Positions 9,701 to 17,932 of a stretch of DNA of 21,010 nt are shown piece after piece. Each line of letters begins with the position of its first letter. Position 1 is the stretch's first letter. Under the pieces are notes generated by a model. The model was not told the origin of the DNA, searched no databases, and worked only from the letters and a program-made list of their open reading frames with translations. The stretch is from Haplomitrium mnioides (taxonomy: Eukaryota > Marchantiophyta > Haplomitriopsida > Calobryales). Location of the stretch: assembly GCA_049999725.1 (NCBI GenBank), contig JBNGIS010031325.1:1-21010 (forward strand), given 5' to 3'. A program made the translations under genes and the position numbers.

Positions 9701-10121
9701 ACTGATCTGCAATGGTTTTAATCTTAACAGTGTAGTCACCTATTGATAAAGTGCCTTTGGAAATCATGTGAAGCTCTTGCTTCAACTGCATTTTTCGGGA
9801 ATGGGTATTTACACTATGTAACTTCAAAAGTGTATCCCATGCTTCTTTTGGTGTTTGTGAGTTCTGGATATGGATGAGCATGTTGTCTGACACACTAACA
9901 GATAAGTAGTATAAAACTTTTCTGGATTTCTCAGTCCAGGCCTTGACTGCCGACACTTGGGCCGCTGTTGGATGATTCGGTAAAATAGGTGATTCCTCAT
10001 CTCCAATGAGAATATCCCATAAGCCTTTACCCATCAAAAAATTTGTAATCCTGAACTTCCAGGCTTGGTAATTGTATTTGTCTAATTTTTCACTCACCAA
10101 TCCACTCATGTTGTCTCCCAT
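6684..10121 (-). CDS. Ty1/copia Gag-Pol polyprotein, C-terminally truncated
   Basis: The polyprotein would form the particle, process itself, reverse transcribe the element RNA and integrate the DNA. Gag (residues about 12-200) opens with LDKYNYQAWKFRI, typical of copia Gag. A zinc knuckle CNFCGKFGHVFKDC has C273, C276, H281 and C286. The protease has WFLDSGATNHM with D334. The integrase zinc module uses H471, H476, C506 and C509, and the core triad is D536, D598, E634 (HSDVW, LRSDGGGEY, NGVAERKNR). RT begins near residue 938; its first catalytic Asp is D1020 (QMDVKNAFLHGDL) and YVDD lies at 1105-1108. After K1120 true RT sequence ends and 25 residues come from leader and LTR fragments. Related polyproteins usually run 1,300-1,450 residues, so the RT end and RNase H are absent. 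The start is the ATG at 10121, ahead of the conserved Gag N-terminus. Protease and integrase motifs look intact; RT is probably inactive. Confidence 0.95.
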   Translation of the reverse strand: MGDNMSGLVSEKLDKYNYQAWKFRITNFLMGKGLWDILIGDEESPILPNHPTAAQVSAVKAWTEKSRKVLYYLSVSVSDNMLIHIQNSQTPKEAWDTLLKLHSVNTHSRKMQLKQELHMISKGTLSIGDYTVKIKTIADQLASIGSPVDDDDLVALTLNDLGKGYSHFRTSITVRETVPDFEQLVALLIHQEQNSSNTFNSENSESKAFYSQNRRGASLNNSSRGRGGRTGFQDRNQFSDSSHGKQTYYRGQHSSRGQGRAQTSSFSRNGPTCNFCGKFGHVFKDCYKRKSQGRGQQSHYASSTQGSSSVFTAQKVMSSQQSSNQEDSHLWFLDSGATNHMTSHGEWFHTMEQMQQPGYVATGDDSVQPIEHIGDVSLLVENGNPKFLKNVLHVPEITKNLVSVGQIVDQGYQVKFNAHGVFVEDVKDHYKVRIRGKKVGRLFTLNVNIPDTKSAYITHGKGLISDLDIWHKRVGHIHFQRLLNMKNHNLVTSLPQFQTRVMDHVCEACQFGKSFKQPFPQHAQVSKQPLEVIHSDVWTTKNLSLAGNKYYVSFIDDCTRKVWVYFMKSKSEVFHHFCNFKAMVEKEKGSYIKYLRSDGGGEYFSKQFSQFLQHHGIQRRYTCRHTPQQNGVAERKNRHIAEMARALLNEKHVPNQYWTEAVSTSVYVINRCPTSGVHNNTPEEAYYGQKHDLHHLKVFGCIAYVHIPGELRQKLDPKAEKCIFIGYSVDQKGYKCYNPNTREVGVSRDVVFDELSSWYQPVSSGESSVDSRSLQGHIQNPEQIPRVSSQTNNSISSSSGNLTNTSFPKFSKEVRFSPNDKGKQAAVPEIENQAQNISDTDDSDQSIEDDQLNIPQMITKGVKRLHQTNEAIPRRSGRVKTPVKYPVDRLKYDGYTAFHYAYMTEVIKEKEPISFKEAVKAEKWQIAMDEEMEALVQNQTWDLVELPDGMKPINYKWIYKIKHNADGSVSRYKARLVAKGYAQEYGINYEETFSSVAKMTTIRTVLAIAASKRWSLHQMDVKNAFLHGDLQETVYLTQPKGYVNESFSKHVCRLKKALYSLKQAPRAWNDKLSEVLVMIGFQVSNANSSLYVLQTEKGLVLLAIYVDDLLITGDCDDDIKNDCEVEGSCDTFNAQLANQQRKTNV
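6733..6759 (-). repeat. Fragment of the PBS-adjacent leader fused to RT
   Basis: tcacacgatccttctacttcacaatca is nearly the same as 11432-11458 (two differences), the sequence that immediately follows the PBS in the 5' leader. Here it lies directly after the RT codons for CDDDIK and directly before the LTR fragment. It is out of place in an RT gene and marks a rearrangement junction. Confidence 0.85.
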
Positions 10122-10517
10122 GATTTTTCAAACTATGAGGTTTGATAAAATCTCAAAAAATACTAAACTGTAAAAACTCTCTTAACTGAAGTTTAAAAAA
10201 TTATAGAGCTGTAAAATGCTTTCACAAACTCCTCCAAAAACTTTTCGCTTAAACAGAGTTGTAGAAGACCTCCGAAATGTCAAAATAGTAAAATGAGTAA
10301 CTCAATATAAAACTTTCTTCTTCTTATATTCTCAAGACTCCTTTGCAGTTACTTGGTTAACGTACTAGTTACAAACAACGAGATCTTGTGTTCAATACCT
10401 CTTGGCAGCATCGGAACAATGATATAGCGTAGTTACAGAAAGCTCTCCTAGCTTTTCCAAAAACGTTCGTCGATTTGAATATAACATTGGCAAAATGGTG
10501 ATTAAGTGTCAATAGCA

Positions 10518-10637
10518 CTTGCGCTGGGAAAATCCTGCCGGGAAAACTTGCCGGAAAATCAAAAAATTCAAAAATCACCTGCGCCGGGAAAATCCTGCCG
10601 GGAAAACTTGCCGGAGAATCAAAAAATTCAAAAATCA
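10518..10637 (-). repeat. 60-bp tandem repeat, two copies, in the leader
   Basis: 10518-10577 and 10578-10637 are nearly identical 60-bp units; only two differences were noted (ctggg/ccggg and ggaaaatc/ggagaatc). Each contains a sub-repeat of about 14 bp built on gggaaaa followed by tcctgcc or cttgcc. The units are more GC-rich than the surroundings. High identity suggests recent duplication. Confidence 0.93.
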
Positions 10638-10644
10638 CCTGCGC

Positions 10645-10700
10645 GTGCACGTTTTCTTCAGCGAAAAAACGATGTTGCGCGTTTTCTTCAGTGAAAAACG
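10645..10700 (-). repeat. 30-bp tandem repeat, about two copies
   Basis: gttttcttcagcgaaaaa at 10651 recurs as gttttcttcagtgaaaaa at 10681, exactly 30 bp later, each preceded by gc-rich cac or cgc. It follows directly on the 60-bp array. Confidence 0.8.
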
Positions 10701-10710
10701 ACGTCGATCC

Positions 10711-10878
10711 CAGATGTTTCAGATATTTTTTCTGAAAAATTTCTGAAAGTGTCAACTCCTTGACGATTTACCTCTCCTCTTGGCGATTCTCTCAGCCTCA
10801 ATTTCTTCCTTTGACGTCAAGATTAGACACCAGATGTTTCAGAAATTTTATTTATTTTTTTTTCTGAAAATTTCTGAG
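10711..10878 (-). repeat. Pair of repeats spaced 120 bp
   Basis: cagatgtttcaga at 10711 recurs at 10831, each followed after an A/T-rich spacer by tctgaaaa-tttctga. The offset of the first block is exactly 120 bp. Both units can form a weak hairpin because tcaga and tctga are complementary. Confidence 0.75.
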
Positions 10879-11320
10879 TAGTAAGTAGATCGATGAGGTC
10901 CTCCCTTGAGTCAAGATACAAACGACGATGAGGTCCCTTGCAGCCTGTGTCCTGCAAAGCTCCAATGATGGCAGTAGAGGCGAGTGTCTTGCAAGGAGAG
11001 GTAGAAGATAAAATCTGCAGTCAAAAATTTAAAGTATTCTGCGTTGAAAGAAGGGACCGAGAATGCTTGCTACTGAATGTAGCAGAAAACGCAAAGAACG
11101 CTCATGCAAAAGTGACTCAAATGGATGATCGATGAAGAATGCAGAAACCAAATTCTCGTTGAATTATATGAGCAGAAAAGGTAAACAGCTCGATGCTCAT
11201 GAGGTCAACTCGAAGAAGGCTGAAATAAAGATTCATGTAAATGAAAGAGCCATCGAAAACTCCCTTCGAAGTGCTGATTTGAAGATGCCACAAATTCTTG
11301 AGTGCTGTATTCTGAAATTA

Positions 11321-11400
11321 CAGCCAATTGTCACCACCAAGTGTGCGTTGCAGCCAACTATCACCACCAAATGTGAGTTGCAGCCGATTATCACCACCAA
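11321..11400 (-). repeat. 30-bp tandem repeat, 2.7 copies, near the PBS
   Basis: cagccaattgtcaccaccaa recurs with starts at 11321, 11351 and 11381, exactly 30 bp apart, separated by ten-base linkers such as gtgtgcgttg. On the element's sense strand it reads as a ten-residue repeat (TFGGDSWLQ, TLGGDNWL), though no ATG precedes it and a stop follows. Confidence 0.9.
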
Positions 11401-11458
11401 AGATGCGCACTATATACTCGAAAAAAAATTTTCACAGAATCCTTCTACTTCACAATCA

Positions 11459-11470
11459 GCTCTGATACCA
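11459..11470 (-). other. Primer-binding site (initiator tRNA-Met)
   Basis: On the minus strand this reads TGGTATCAGAGC, the standard plant PBS complementary to the 3' end of initiator tRNA-Met. It abuts the LTR end CAACA directly, which fixes the inner LTR boundary at 11471. Confidence 0.95.
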
Positions 11471-11886
11471 TGTTGGAATGCGTGATAGCGTCCTACAATA
11501 TTGGATCGATGTCCAATCTTTATAAAAATGAATTTAGAATCTAGAAAGTAGAAAGGAATTCAAAATGTGAAAATATGCATGTGCAAAGTATTGCACCAAT
11601 ATGAAAAGTGATTGATGAGCGTATCAACTAAATGTATGTATATACTCATCTACTAGTCTCACTAACTTAAGTAAATATACTTAGTATAGTAAAACTAACT
11701 TAGTTAAGGATTAGTTAAAGTTAACTAACCTTAGGATAATAAGCTACCTAACCCATGATAGCTTGTAACTTTAACAAGCTACACAAACTAAGTTAGTCAG
11801 ACATTGGTTTTGCGTTGTTGATTGGGTAGTTGGGCATTGAAAGTCTTTTAGAGTTTTTGAGAATTCGGACCAATGAGTCCTCAACA
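11471..11886 (-). repeat. 5' LTR of the copia element (416 bp)
   Basis: In plus coordinates it starts TGTTGGAATG and ends ...CTCAACA, giving perfect 5-bp TGTTG/CAACA terminal inverted repeats. The inner end is fixed by the adjoining PBS. The outer end is inferred from the terminal repeat, since there is no complete second LTR to compare. A TATA-like gtatatac lies near 11637-11645 and a second A/T-rich site (ttataaa) near 11520, on the minus strand. The interior is rich in ttagttaa and ttaact words. Only bases 11776-11844 recur at the 3' end of the element. Confidence 0.85.
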
Positions 11887-12518
11887 TATGTATTACCATA
11901 TATATCATTGAGTAAAGAGTTCATGCTTGCCCCACTTGTGGTTGTCAATTGCATATTCTTGTCCCTCACATCCCCATCTTACAATCAAAAGACACCAATT
12001 ATAATCATGCTTGTATAAGGTTACTCCTCATGTTTTCTTCATCTCAAAACACTTACAAAGAAATATCATTGTTCTCTGTTCTTTACCTCCCGATGCGAAT
12101 CTAACTTGCCTTTCTTATCTTTTATCCTTTGGTACTGCACCTTTTTTTCTTTTGCTATCTAGAAATCCCTCACATTTCTCTTCTTCTAACCATAGGTCCT
12201 ATATTGTCCTTTGTTTATCTGCATGTCCCAAAAACCTCTTTGGCCCGGTCCGAGACATCACATATCTGTGATGTTGAAGTTGCGTAGTTTCTCGAGATAG
12301 AACAATTGCTTTGATTCAGCCATCTATGTTGTTCTTGTTCACAATCCCTCAGTCTATTGCCCGTAGGAACACTTTCACAAGTTGCTGCAGAAAACATATT
12401 GCAAAAGAACCATTGTTTCGGCACTTTCTTTGTTGTAATGGAGGCGTCCCTCGATTTTAAGTGAACAATGTGTCCCCTGCTCACTTTAACGTTTTTTGAT
12501 TTAGTATATCAGAACGAT
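11887..12518 (-). other. Leader region of a second minus-strand retroelement, no gene
   Basis: This DNA lies between the outer end of the young copia LTR and a degenerate PBS at 12519-12530. On the minus strand it would be the 5' untranslated or early internal part of an older element, possibly interrupted by insertion of the young copia. An 89-codon minus frame (12215-12484) has no recognisable Gag motif. I see no other feature. Confidence 0.4.
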
Positions 12519-12530
12519 AGTTCTATACCA
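12519..12530 (-). other. Degenerate primer-binding site
   Basis: On the minus strand TGGTATAGAACT resembles TGGTATCAGAGC with one base lost (C after TGGTAT) and one substitution. It directly follows a CAACA end at 12531, in the same geometry as the intact PBS at 11459. Confidence 0.6.
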
Positions 12531-12870
12531 TGTTGAACTATGTGTGAATCATTTAGAATATGAGTGCTATAGAAAGTTGAAGAGAAATTTGCATCAAAGA
12601 ATCGCTTTTACTTCACTCACTCAAAAGTTATATATTGCATGTTACAGCATGATTAAGTAGAATTGAGAGTTTGCTCTTAATTTACATGTGATCATAAGAG
12701 CTATGGCTCTTCCCAAGAGTTGTGGCTCTTTTATAGGATCCTAAGAGTAATTACTAAACTAGTTTTAGACAAATTAGTAAGATCTAATCTCGATGTAATA
12801 CCATGTTATTAGTCAAGCTTGCTAACTTAACTACTCTCTAATAGAATTTGCAATAAAAGACTCATCCAGT
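12531..12870 (-). repeat. Old LTR, minus strand, outer end uncertain
   Basis: In plus coordinates it begins TGTTGAACTATG, so the minus-strand LTR ends CAACA next to the PBS relic. A TATA-like CTATAAAAGAG on the minus strand lies near 12728-12738, about 200 bp before the LTR end, a normal position for an LTR core promoter. No CAACA-type outer end or partner LTR was found, so the end given is approximate. 12870-13157 beyond it holds nothing I can name. Confidence 0.5.
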
Positions 12871-13157
12871 CTTCCATGTGTCTAAACTCAAGGCTTTTGT
12901 TTCTAGTTTGCCTTCTTTTCCAAACCATGTTCAAATTCCTCCTCTATCTGTAATTCTTGCTGATCATAAAGGACATGAAGTGAACTAGTCGGATTTTGGC
13001 AAAATGAGTTATCAAACGGAGGTGAAAACCTCAAGTTCAATATAAATTTTTGTGGAAGGGACATCCACTTCATGATACCACTTAGGAGCCTTGTGCTAAT
13101 CTTGAAAATTCTCAAGAGGCTATATTGAAATTATGAGCTTAGACATGCTACTAGACT

Positions 13158-13350
13158 TATCTGGCAGCCCTTTTAGTCTTAGTTAGGGTTAGGGTAATTT
13201 ATTGTGTAGGCTAGGGTGTATGGGGGCAGATCTGGAGGCACACATTGGCACTCCTCTATCCTTGTAAAAATTTATGGCTGATTGTGCCTTATGAGAATAC
13301 ATAGCATTCCTGCGTATCCTCCGTGTGTGTCTATTATGTTTCTAGTGCAA
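13158..13350 (+). repeat. LTR-like repeat, copy 1
   Basis: About 193 bp is clearly related to 20392-20591 in the same orientation. Conserved blocks include gtaatttattgtgtaggctagg, cacattggcactcctc, tttatggctgattgtgc and gagaataca-agcattcctgc. The order of a TATA-like position, a polyadenylation-like region and a T/G-rich tail resembles LTR R-U5 structure. Copy 1 lacks the TATA sequence (gtgtatggg instead of ctatatag) and the terminal CTAACA of copy 2. No PBS follows. It could be a solo LTR, a short TRIM-type LTR or a 3' gene fragment. Confidence 0.8.
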
Positions 13351-13962
13351 AATTTCAAGGCAAACTCAAGAAGCGTCAGAAGCATATTTGAAGGAGCATT
13401 CAAACCCAAAATCAAAGGAGAAATTGCAGTTAACCAAAGAGTAGGATTGAAGAACACTCTAACAATAACAAACAAGTACATGAGCTTTTTTTTTTTCATT
13501 CGTGTTTTCTCAGGGTTCTAGTGATTTTACTGTCTGCAGCTTGGTTGCACAAATCTGATTTTGCCACCCCTTGTAACTTACATTCCATCACAAAGCAGCA
13601 TTGTTCTTCAAGGATTGCAGTTGAGGTTTGTTTTGTTTGCCTTCATAAGATCTGCAAATCTTTATAATAATAAGTGCAACATCAATAAGGGAGCTCATAG
13701 GGATCCTGCTATTAATAGCATCAGGTTGAGGTTTTAGAGATTCATTCCTTGCACATAACAGGTTTAGATGTTGTGATTCTTTTCCTCTTTCTATGGTTAC
13801 AAGAGGTGACATGAATGTTGGAATTTCTTAAGGTTTGAAGTATGTATTCCAATTGTTGTTTTCTCTGAGTAGAGAAGTAATCTTTGTGTAGCTTAAAGCA
13901 ATCTATACTAGGAGCACATACATCGTTGTGCTTGCAAACACACTTGTATCACATGTTCAAAT
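13351..13962 (+). other. Sequence upstream of the decayed copia, unassigned
   Basis: No gene was seen. A TGTTGG at 13816 and a possible PBS relic ttgtatcaca at 13944-13953 (compare ttggtatcag) lie shortly before the Gag start at 13963, so 13816-13943 may be the remains of an LTR end. A poly-T run occurs near 13488-13498. This placement is inference from position and weak matches. Confidence 0.3.
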
Positions 13963-15333
13963 ATGGCAAATCGGATTTCTTAGATAGCGAGTGAGAAATT
14001 GACTTAGAACAACTATAATGTTTGGTCAGTTAGAACGACCAATTTCATTAAAGGCATAGGAATTGGAGACTTCATCACATGTGATGAAGTAGAGGCTATG
14101 TTAACACCAACCTCATCTAGTGAAGAAATGCATGCTTTCAAGACCCATATTGAGAAGGTCCACAAGCTAATGTATTCGCTCACCATCAGTGCCAATGATA
14201 AAATGATAAGCTATACATCAGTAGCCAAGACATCCAAGGAAGCTTGGGATATTCTGAAGGAGAGATATGCAGTTATGTCAGATGCAAGGAAGTTGACACT
14301 ATAGATGGAGTTCTTCAATCAATAGAAGGAGAAACTAAATATAAATGCCTTTGCTCCAAAGATAAAACCGCTGGTTAAATAGTTAGCAAATGTAGGAGAG
14401 GATGTGAAGGAGAGTGCCATGGTGGTAGTTTTCCTGCATGGGTTAGGCAAAGAGTACAAGCAATTCAAAACATTGATGAGAACAAGCAAAGGAACCACAT
14501 CCTTCTCATAGCTCATCACAATGTTAGTTGCAGAAGAGATTGACATTGGAAGAGGAGCCTCAAGTAGTCAAGGAAATCAAGCGAAAACCTTCTATTCTAA
14601 CAGAGGTAGAAGCATGAGTTATAGAAGGGGTATCTTTGAAAGAGGTTGCTTAAATGATAGTATACAAAACCAACAACACTAGTTAAGTCAATATAGTGGT
14701 CATAGGTTAGTTAAGAGGCATGGGGAGTAATTGAGGGCATGGAAGCCAACAAAAAAATTTAGGAGGAGACTATTTTTATTGTGGAAAACCAGGTCATGTA
14801 GCAAGGGACTGCTATAAAAAGTAGAATGATATGAAAAATAACAGAGTGCACAGGAATTATGGAGGTTCTAACAAGACAAACAATGAGATAATGTTTGGCA
14901 TACAACATAGGTGCTCTTTTGTTGCACATGGGAAACAAAGTGGCAATGAAGATAAGTGGTTTGTTCAAACCACATGTTCAAACCACATGAGAGCCTATAG
15001 AGAGTGGTTCAATGAAACCAAGAACTTGAGTATACTTGGATACGTTGAGACATGTGCCTCAACTATGCATCCTATTCATCAAATTAGTAGTATGCCTATA
15101 GTATTGGAGCATGGAAAACAAAATGCCTATATGATGTTGTGCATGTTCCAATGATTCAAAAAAACCAAATCTTAGTCAGACAATGTGTAAAGAAGAATAT
15201 GCAATTTCGGTTAAATCCCACTTGTGTGTTTATTGAGGATAGGGGAAATAACTGTGACCTAACCATGAAAGGAAGTAGAAGTGGTGGGATGTTCACACTA
15301 GATGTGAGCATGCCTAAAGAGACAACAACTTGA
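13963..15333 (+). pseudogene. Decayed Ty1/copia: Gag and protease
   Basis: Starting at the ATG at 13963 the frame reads MANRIS-stop-IASEKLT-stop-NNYNVW, the same Gag N-terminus as the young copia (LVSEKLDKYNYQAW). It continues through KEAWDILKERY to about 14650 with in-frame TAG codons at 13981, 14005, 14302, 14323, 14380 and 14509. A frameshift precedes the zinc knuckle near 14768, which reads YFYCGKPGHVARDC: the first Cys has become Tyr (TAT). The protease region near 14957 reads WFVQTTCSNHM where WFLDSGATNHM stands in the intact element, so the catalytic Asp is gone. Another shift leads to 15139-15333 (GGMFTLDVSMPKETTT), the end of the protease/linker region. Non-functional. Confidence 0.9.
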
Positions 15334-15365
15334 TGTTTGTACATGGTACGGAGGTTGTGTCAGTT

Positions 15366-16370
15366 GTAGAAATATGGCACAAGTGCATTGGCCATTTTAA
15401 TGTACAATGGTTCAGAAGTATGTGACACTCAGGGGTAGTCAATGGGTTGCCCATGTTCAAAGTAGAAGGGATGCAAAAAGTATGTGAAGCGTGCCAATTT
15501 GGTAAGTTGGCAAGGCAACCATTTCCCCATGATTCATATGTGGCAAGTAGCCCACTTGAGGAGATACATTCAGATATATAGGGCCGAACAAAAACAAGGT
15601 CCATTGGAGGATGGACATACTATGTCACCTTCATTGATGACCATTCACAAAAGATGTGGATATATTTCATGAAGTAGAAGAGTGAGGTGTTTTATCACTT
15701 CAAACACTTTAGAGACATGGTGGAAAAGGAGAAAGGGCAGAAAATTAAGTGTATATGGTCTGATAGAGGAGGAGAATATTTCTCCACAAAGTTTTGCACT
15801 TACTTGCAAAAAAAAGGAATCAAAATGCAACATACCTACAAATATACACCCCAATAGAATGGGGTTGCTGAAAGGAAAAACCGACACATAGTAGAGATGG
15901 CATGTGCCTTAATGAATGAAAAGAATGTGCATCATCGCTGTTGGGCAGAGGTAGTGTCAACTGCAGTCTACATTATGAACCGCATTCCTACAACAACGGT
16001 TCATGGAATGACTCCAGAAGAAAAGTTCATAGGAAGGCATTCTCATAGCACATTAGTGTTTGGCTATATTGCATATGTACGTGTGCCAGTAGAGACACGC
16101 AAAAAATTGGATCCAAAAGTAAAAAAATGTGTATTCATTAGATACTCAAATGAGTAGAAAGGCTATAGGTGTTTTTGTCCTACTATAGGCATGTTGAAAG
16201 TGAGTAGAGATGTTGTGTTTGATAAGTTTAGTACTTGGCATGGTAAAACAATCATTGATGACACAATTGATACAAAATGGAAAAAGATTGTATTAGAACA
16301 AAGCCACCAAACTCAAGTTTTGAGTGGTTCACAAGGTGAAAGTAGGAGCAACAACAGTAGTACATGACAA
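15366..16370 (+). pseudogene. Decayed Ty1/copia: GAG-pre-integrase and integrase
   Basis: A single frame from 15366 carries VEIWHKCIGHF and VCEACQFGK, so the HHCC zinc module is intact. The core contains HSDI, IWSDRGGEY and NGVAERKNRHI, meaning all three acidic catalytic residues survive. The downstream KKCVFIRYSNE-stop-KGYRC and VSRDVVFDKF match the integrase C-terminal part of the intact copia at 6684-10121. In-frame stops occur at 15423 (TGA), 15579 (TAG in place of Trp of HSDVW), near 15675 (TAG), 15855 (TAG, expected Gln of PQQNGV) and 16155 (TAG, expected Gln of DQKGY). The frame otherwise holds over 1 kb, so stops rather than indels are the main damage. Confidence 0.92.
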
Positions 16371-17930
16371 GAAAGGCTGGGTAAGACTTTGGAAAAGTAT
16401 ACTCCAATTAATTTGCAACCTAAAAGTATTGGAGACATGATAACTGCAATGTCACTAAGCAAAGAGGTGGCATTGAATCCAAAAGTGTGGATGAAGAGTT
16501 GAAATTACTCTCAAGTACAACATTGCATCAAAAACAATTGGGGGAATATAAGTATACCTTTGCGTAGAAGTGAAAAAGTGAAGTACCTTGCTAACAAATT
16601 GATGCACAAGGGAGACTTTGCATCTCATCATGCATATATGGTGCTAGTTATTACACAAAAATAACCTATCCCATTTGATGATGTTGTAGGTGACAAGAGA
16701 TGGGAATCTACAATAATAGAAGAGATGGATGCTTTTCATAAAAATTAGACTTGGGAACTGGTCACCTTACTTGAAGGAAAGAAAGCCATTAGATGCAAGT
16801 GGGTCTACAAATTGAAGAGGGGTGAAGATGGTAACATGAGTAGATTCAAAACGAGATTAGTGGCTAAAGAATATGCAAAAACATTGAGCCATGTGGCAAG
16901 AATGACAACTGTTTGGGCAGTCATGACAATGGCTATATCACTCAAATCAAGTATGTAAGCTTCAGAAGAACCTATATGGGTTGAAGCAACCGCCTCAAGT
17001 ATGGTCCAACAAGATAGACAAATATCTTGTTTTAGTGGAATTCAATGTGTCACATGGAGATTATTCTATATGTCAGAAAGGCAAAGAAAGGTATCATGCT
17101 CATACTCATATATATTGATGATCTTATTATGACTAGAGGGAGTAAGTAGAACATTATTGAATGGAAGCACTTGCTCCAACAAAAGTTTGACATGAAGGAT
17201 CTTGGGGAGCTTACATTTTCTCGACATTGAGTTGATAATAATAGAGCAAAATATTTGGGTGATATATTCCCACTTCAAGTTGATCAGTCATTAGGAAGAA
17301 TTGATTGAAGATCCAACTAGGTTTAGGCAAATGGTAGGAAGCTTGATCTACAATACCATCACTAGACCAAACATGAGCTATGTTGCAGGTCTGGTAAGTG
17401 CGTCAAATTCTTTGATATGTGAAATCTACATTTACAGCATGGATTATTCTATGACAGTAGCCAAAAATTTTAACTTTTTGGTTTTACAAAAGTAGATTGA
17501 GTAAGAAGTGCAAGCGATTGAAAGTCTACAAGTGGTTTTGTTTTTGTCATTTGGTAGTGTTTGAATAGCTTGGAGAAATAAGAAGCAACCTACAGCGGCA
17601 CTATTGAGTAGTAAGATTGAGTATAGAGGTCCATCAACAGCCACCTATGAGGTAAATTAATGTGGTTTTTGAAACTTTTGCAGGATTTAGATGTCAATAT
17701 AAAGAAACCAGTGAGGATTCATTGTGATAACATCAGCAATATTCAGTTGGCCAACAATCTAGTGTTTCATGTATGTTCAAAGCACATTGAAGTGTATTAT
17801 CATTTTGTCAGAGAGAAAGTTTTGGCCAAGCTACTTGACTTGAAGAATATCAACATTGAGGATTAGTTGGTTGATATCACAAAGGTATTGGAAGCAGAAA
17901 AGTTGCAAAAATTTAGGGAGAAATTTAGTG
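16371..17930 (+). pseudogene. Decayed Ty1/copia: reverse transcriptase and RNase H
   Basis: RT sequence begins near 16695 (RWESTIIEEMDAFHKN-stop-TWELV), continues KWVYKLKRGEDGNMSRFKTRLVAKEYA and then loses about 40 codons or more, including the first catalytic Asp segment (MDVKNAFL). It resumes at about 16955 with LQKNLYGLKQPPQVW. A frameshift precedes YIDDLIMTRGS near 17113 and FDMKDLGELTF near 17187. The segment 17301-17390 (PTRFRQMVGSLIYNTITRPNM) is the RT-RNase H connection. RNase H is visible as IAWRNKKQPTAALLSSKIEYRG (17560-17640) and, from 17660, KKPVRIHCDNISNIQLANN and KHIEVYYHFVREKVL, ending KFREKFSVCN. The TAG at 17864 replaces the Gln of an expected NTEDQ. This copy retains domains the young minus-strand copia has lost. 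Confidence 0.88.
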
Positions 17931-17932
17931 TA

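Larger units (their letters stand above)
10122..11458 (-). other. Long 5' leader of the copia element
   Basis: About 1.34 kb separates the PBS from the gag ATG, long for a copia element. It contains several short tandem repeats listed separately. On the sense (minus) strand a 128-codon frame at 10369-10755 crosses the repeats and reads as a 20-residue repeat (QVIFEFFDSPASFPGRIFPA and a near copy) preceded by 10-residue repeats (FFTEENAQHR, FFAEENVHAQ). No known domain was seen. It may be an upstream frame, a captured sequence or fortuitous. Plus-strand frames at 10938-11135 and 11132-11485 are antisense to the element and I treat them as non-coding. Confidence 0.6.
6663..11886 (-). mobile_element. 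Ty1/copia retrotransposon, minus strand, 5' LTR complete, 3' part deleted
   Basis: In element order (descending coordinates) it consists of the 5' LTR 11886-11471, PBS 11470-11459, a 1.34-kb leader, the gag-pol frame 10121-6684, then a chimeric junction. The LTR has TGTTG/CAACA ends and the PBS is a perfect 12-base match to initiator tRNA-Met. The coding frame is free of stops and frameshifts for 1,145 codons, which suggests recent insertion relative to everything else here. The RT thumb, RNase H, polypurine tract and all but 69 bp of the 3' LTR are missing, so it cannot move on its own. Target-site duplication cannot be checked because the 3' end is lost. Confidence 0.9.

Noticed and set aside
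10938-11485. Two overlapping plus-strand frames in the copia leader, including TTKCALQP-type repeats
   Set aside because: They are antisense to the element, contain the 30-bp DNA repeat, and show no known domain; best explained as fortuitous frames in a repeat-rich leader.
13183-13194. ttagggttaggg resembles plant telomere repeat
   Set aside because: Only two units, without a third TTTAGGG; the second copy of the same repeat (near 20415) reads ttagggctaagg. It is part of the LTR-like unit.
13816-13950. Complete 5' LTR of the decayed copia
   Set aside because: TGTTGG and a weak PBS-like ttgtatcaca are present, but there is no second copy to compare and the length of about 130 bp is implausible for this element; kept only as a tentative remark.
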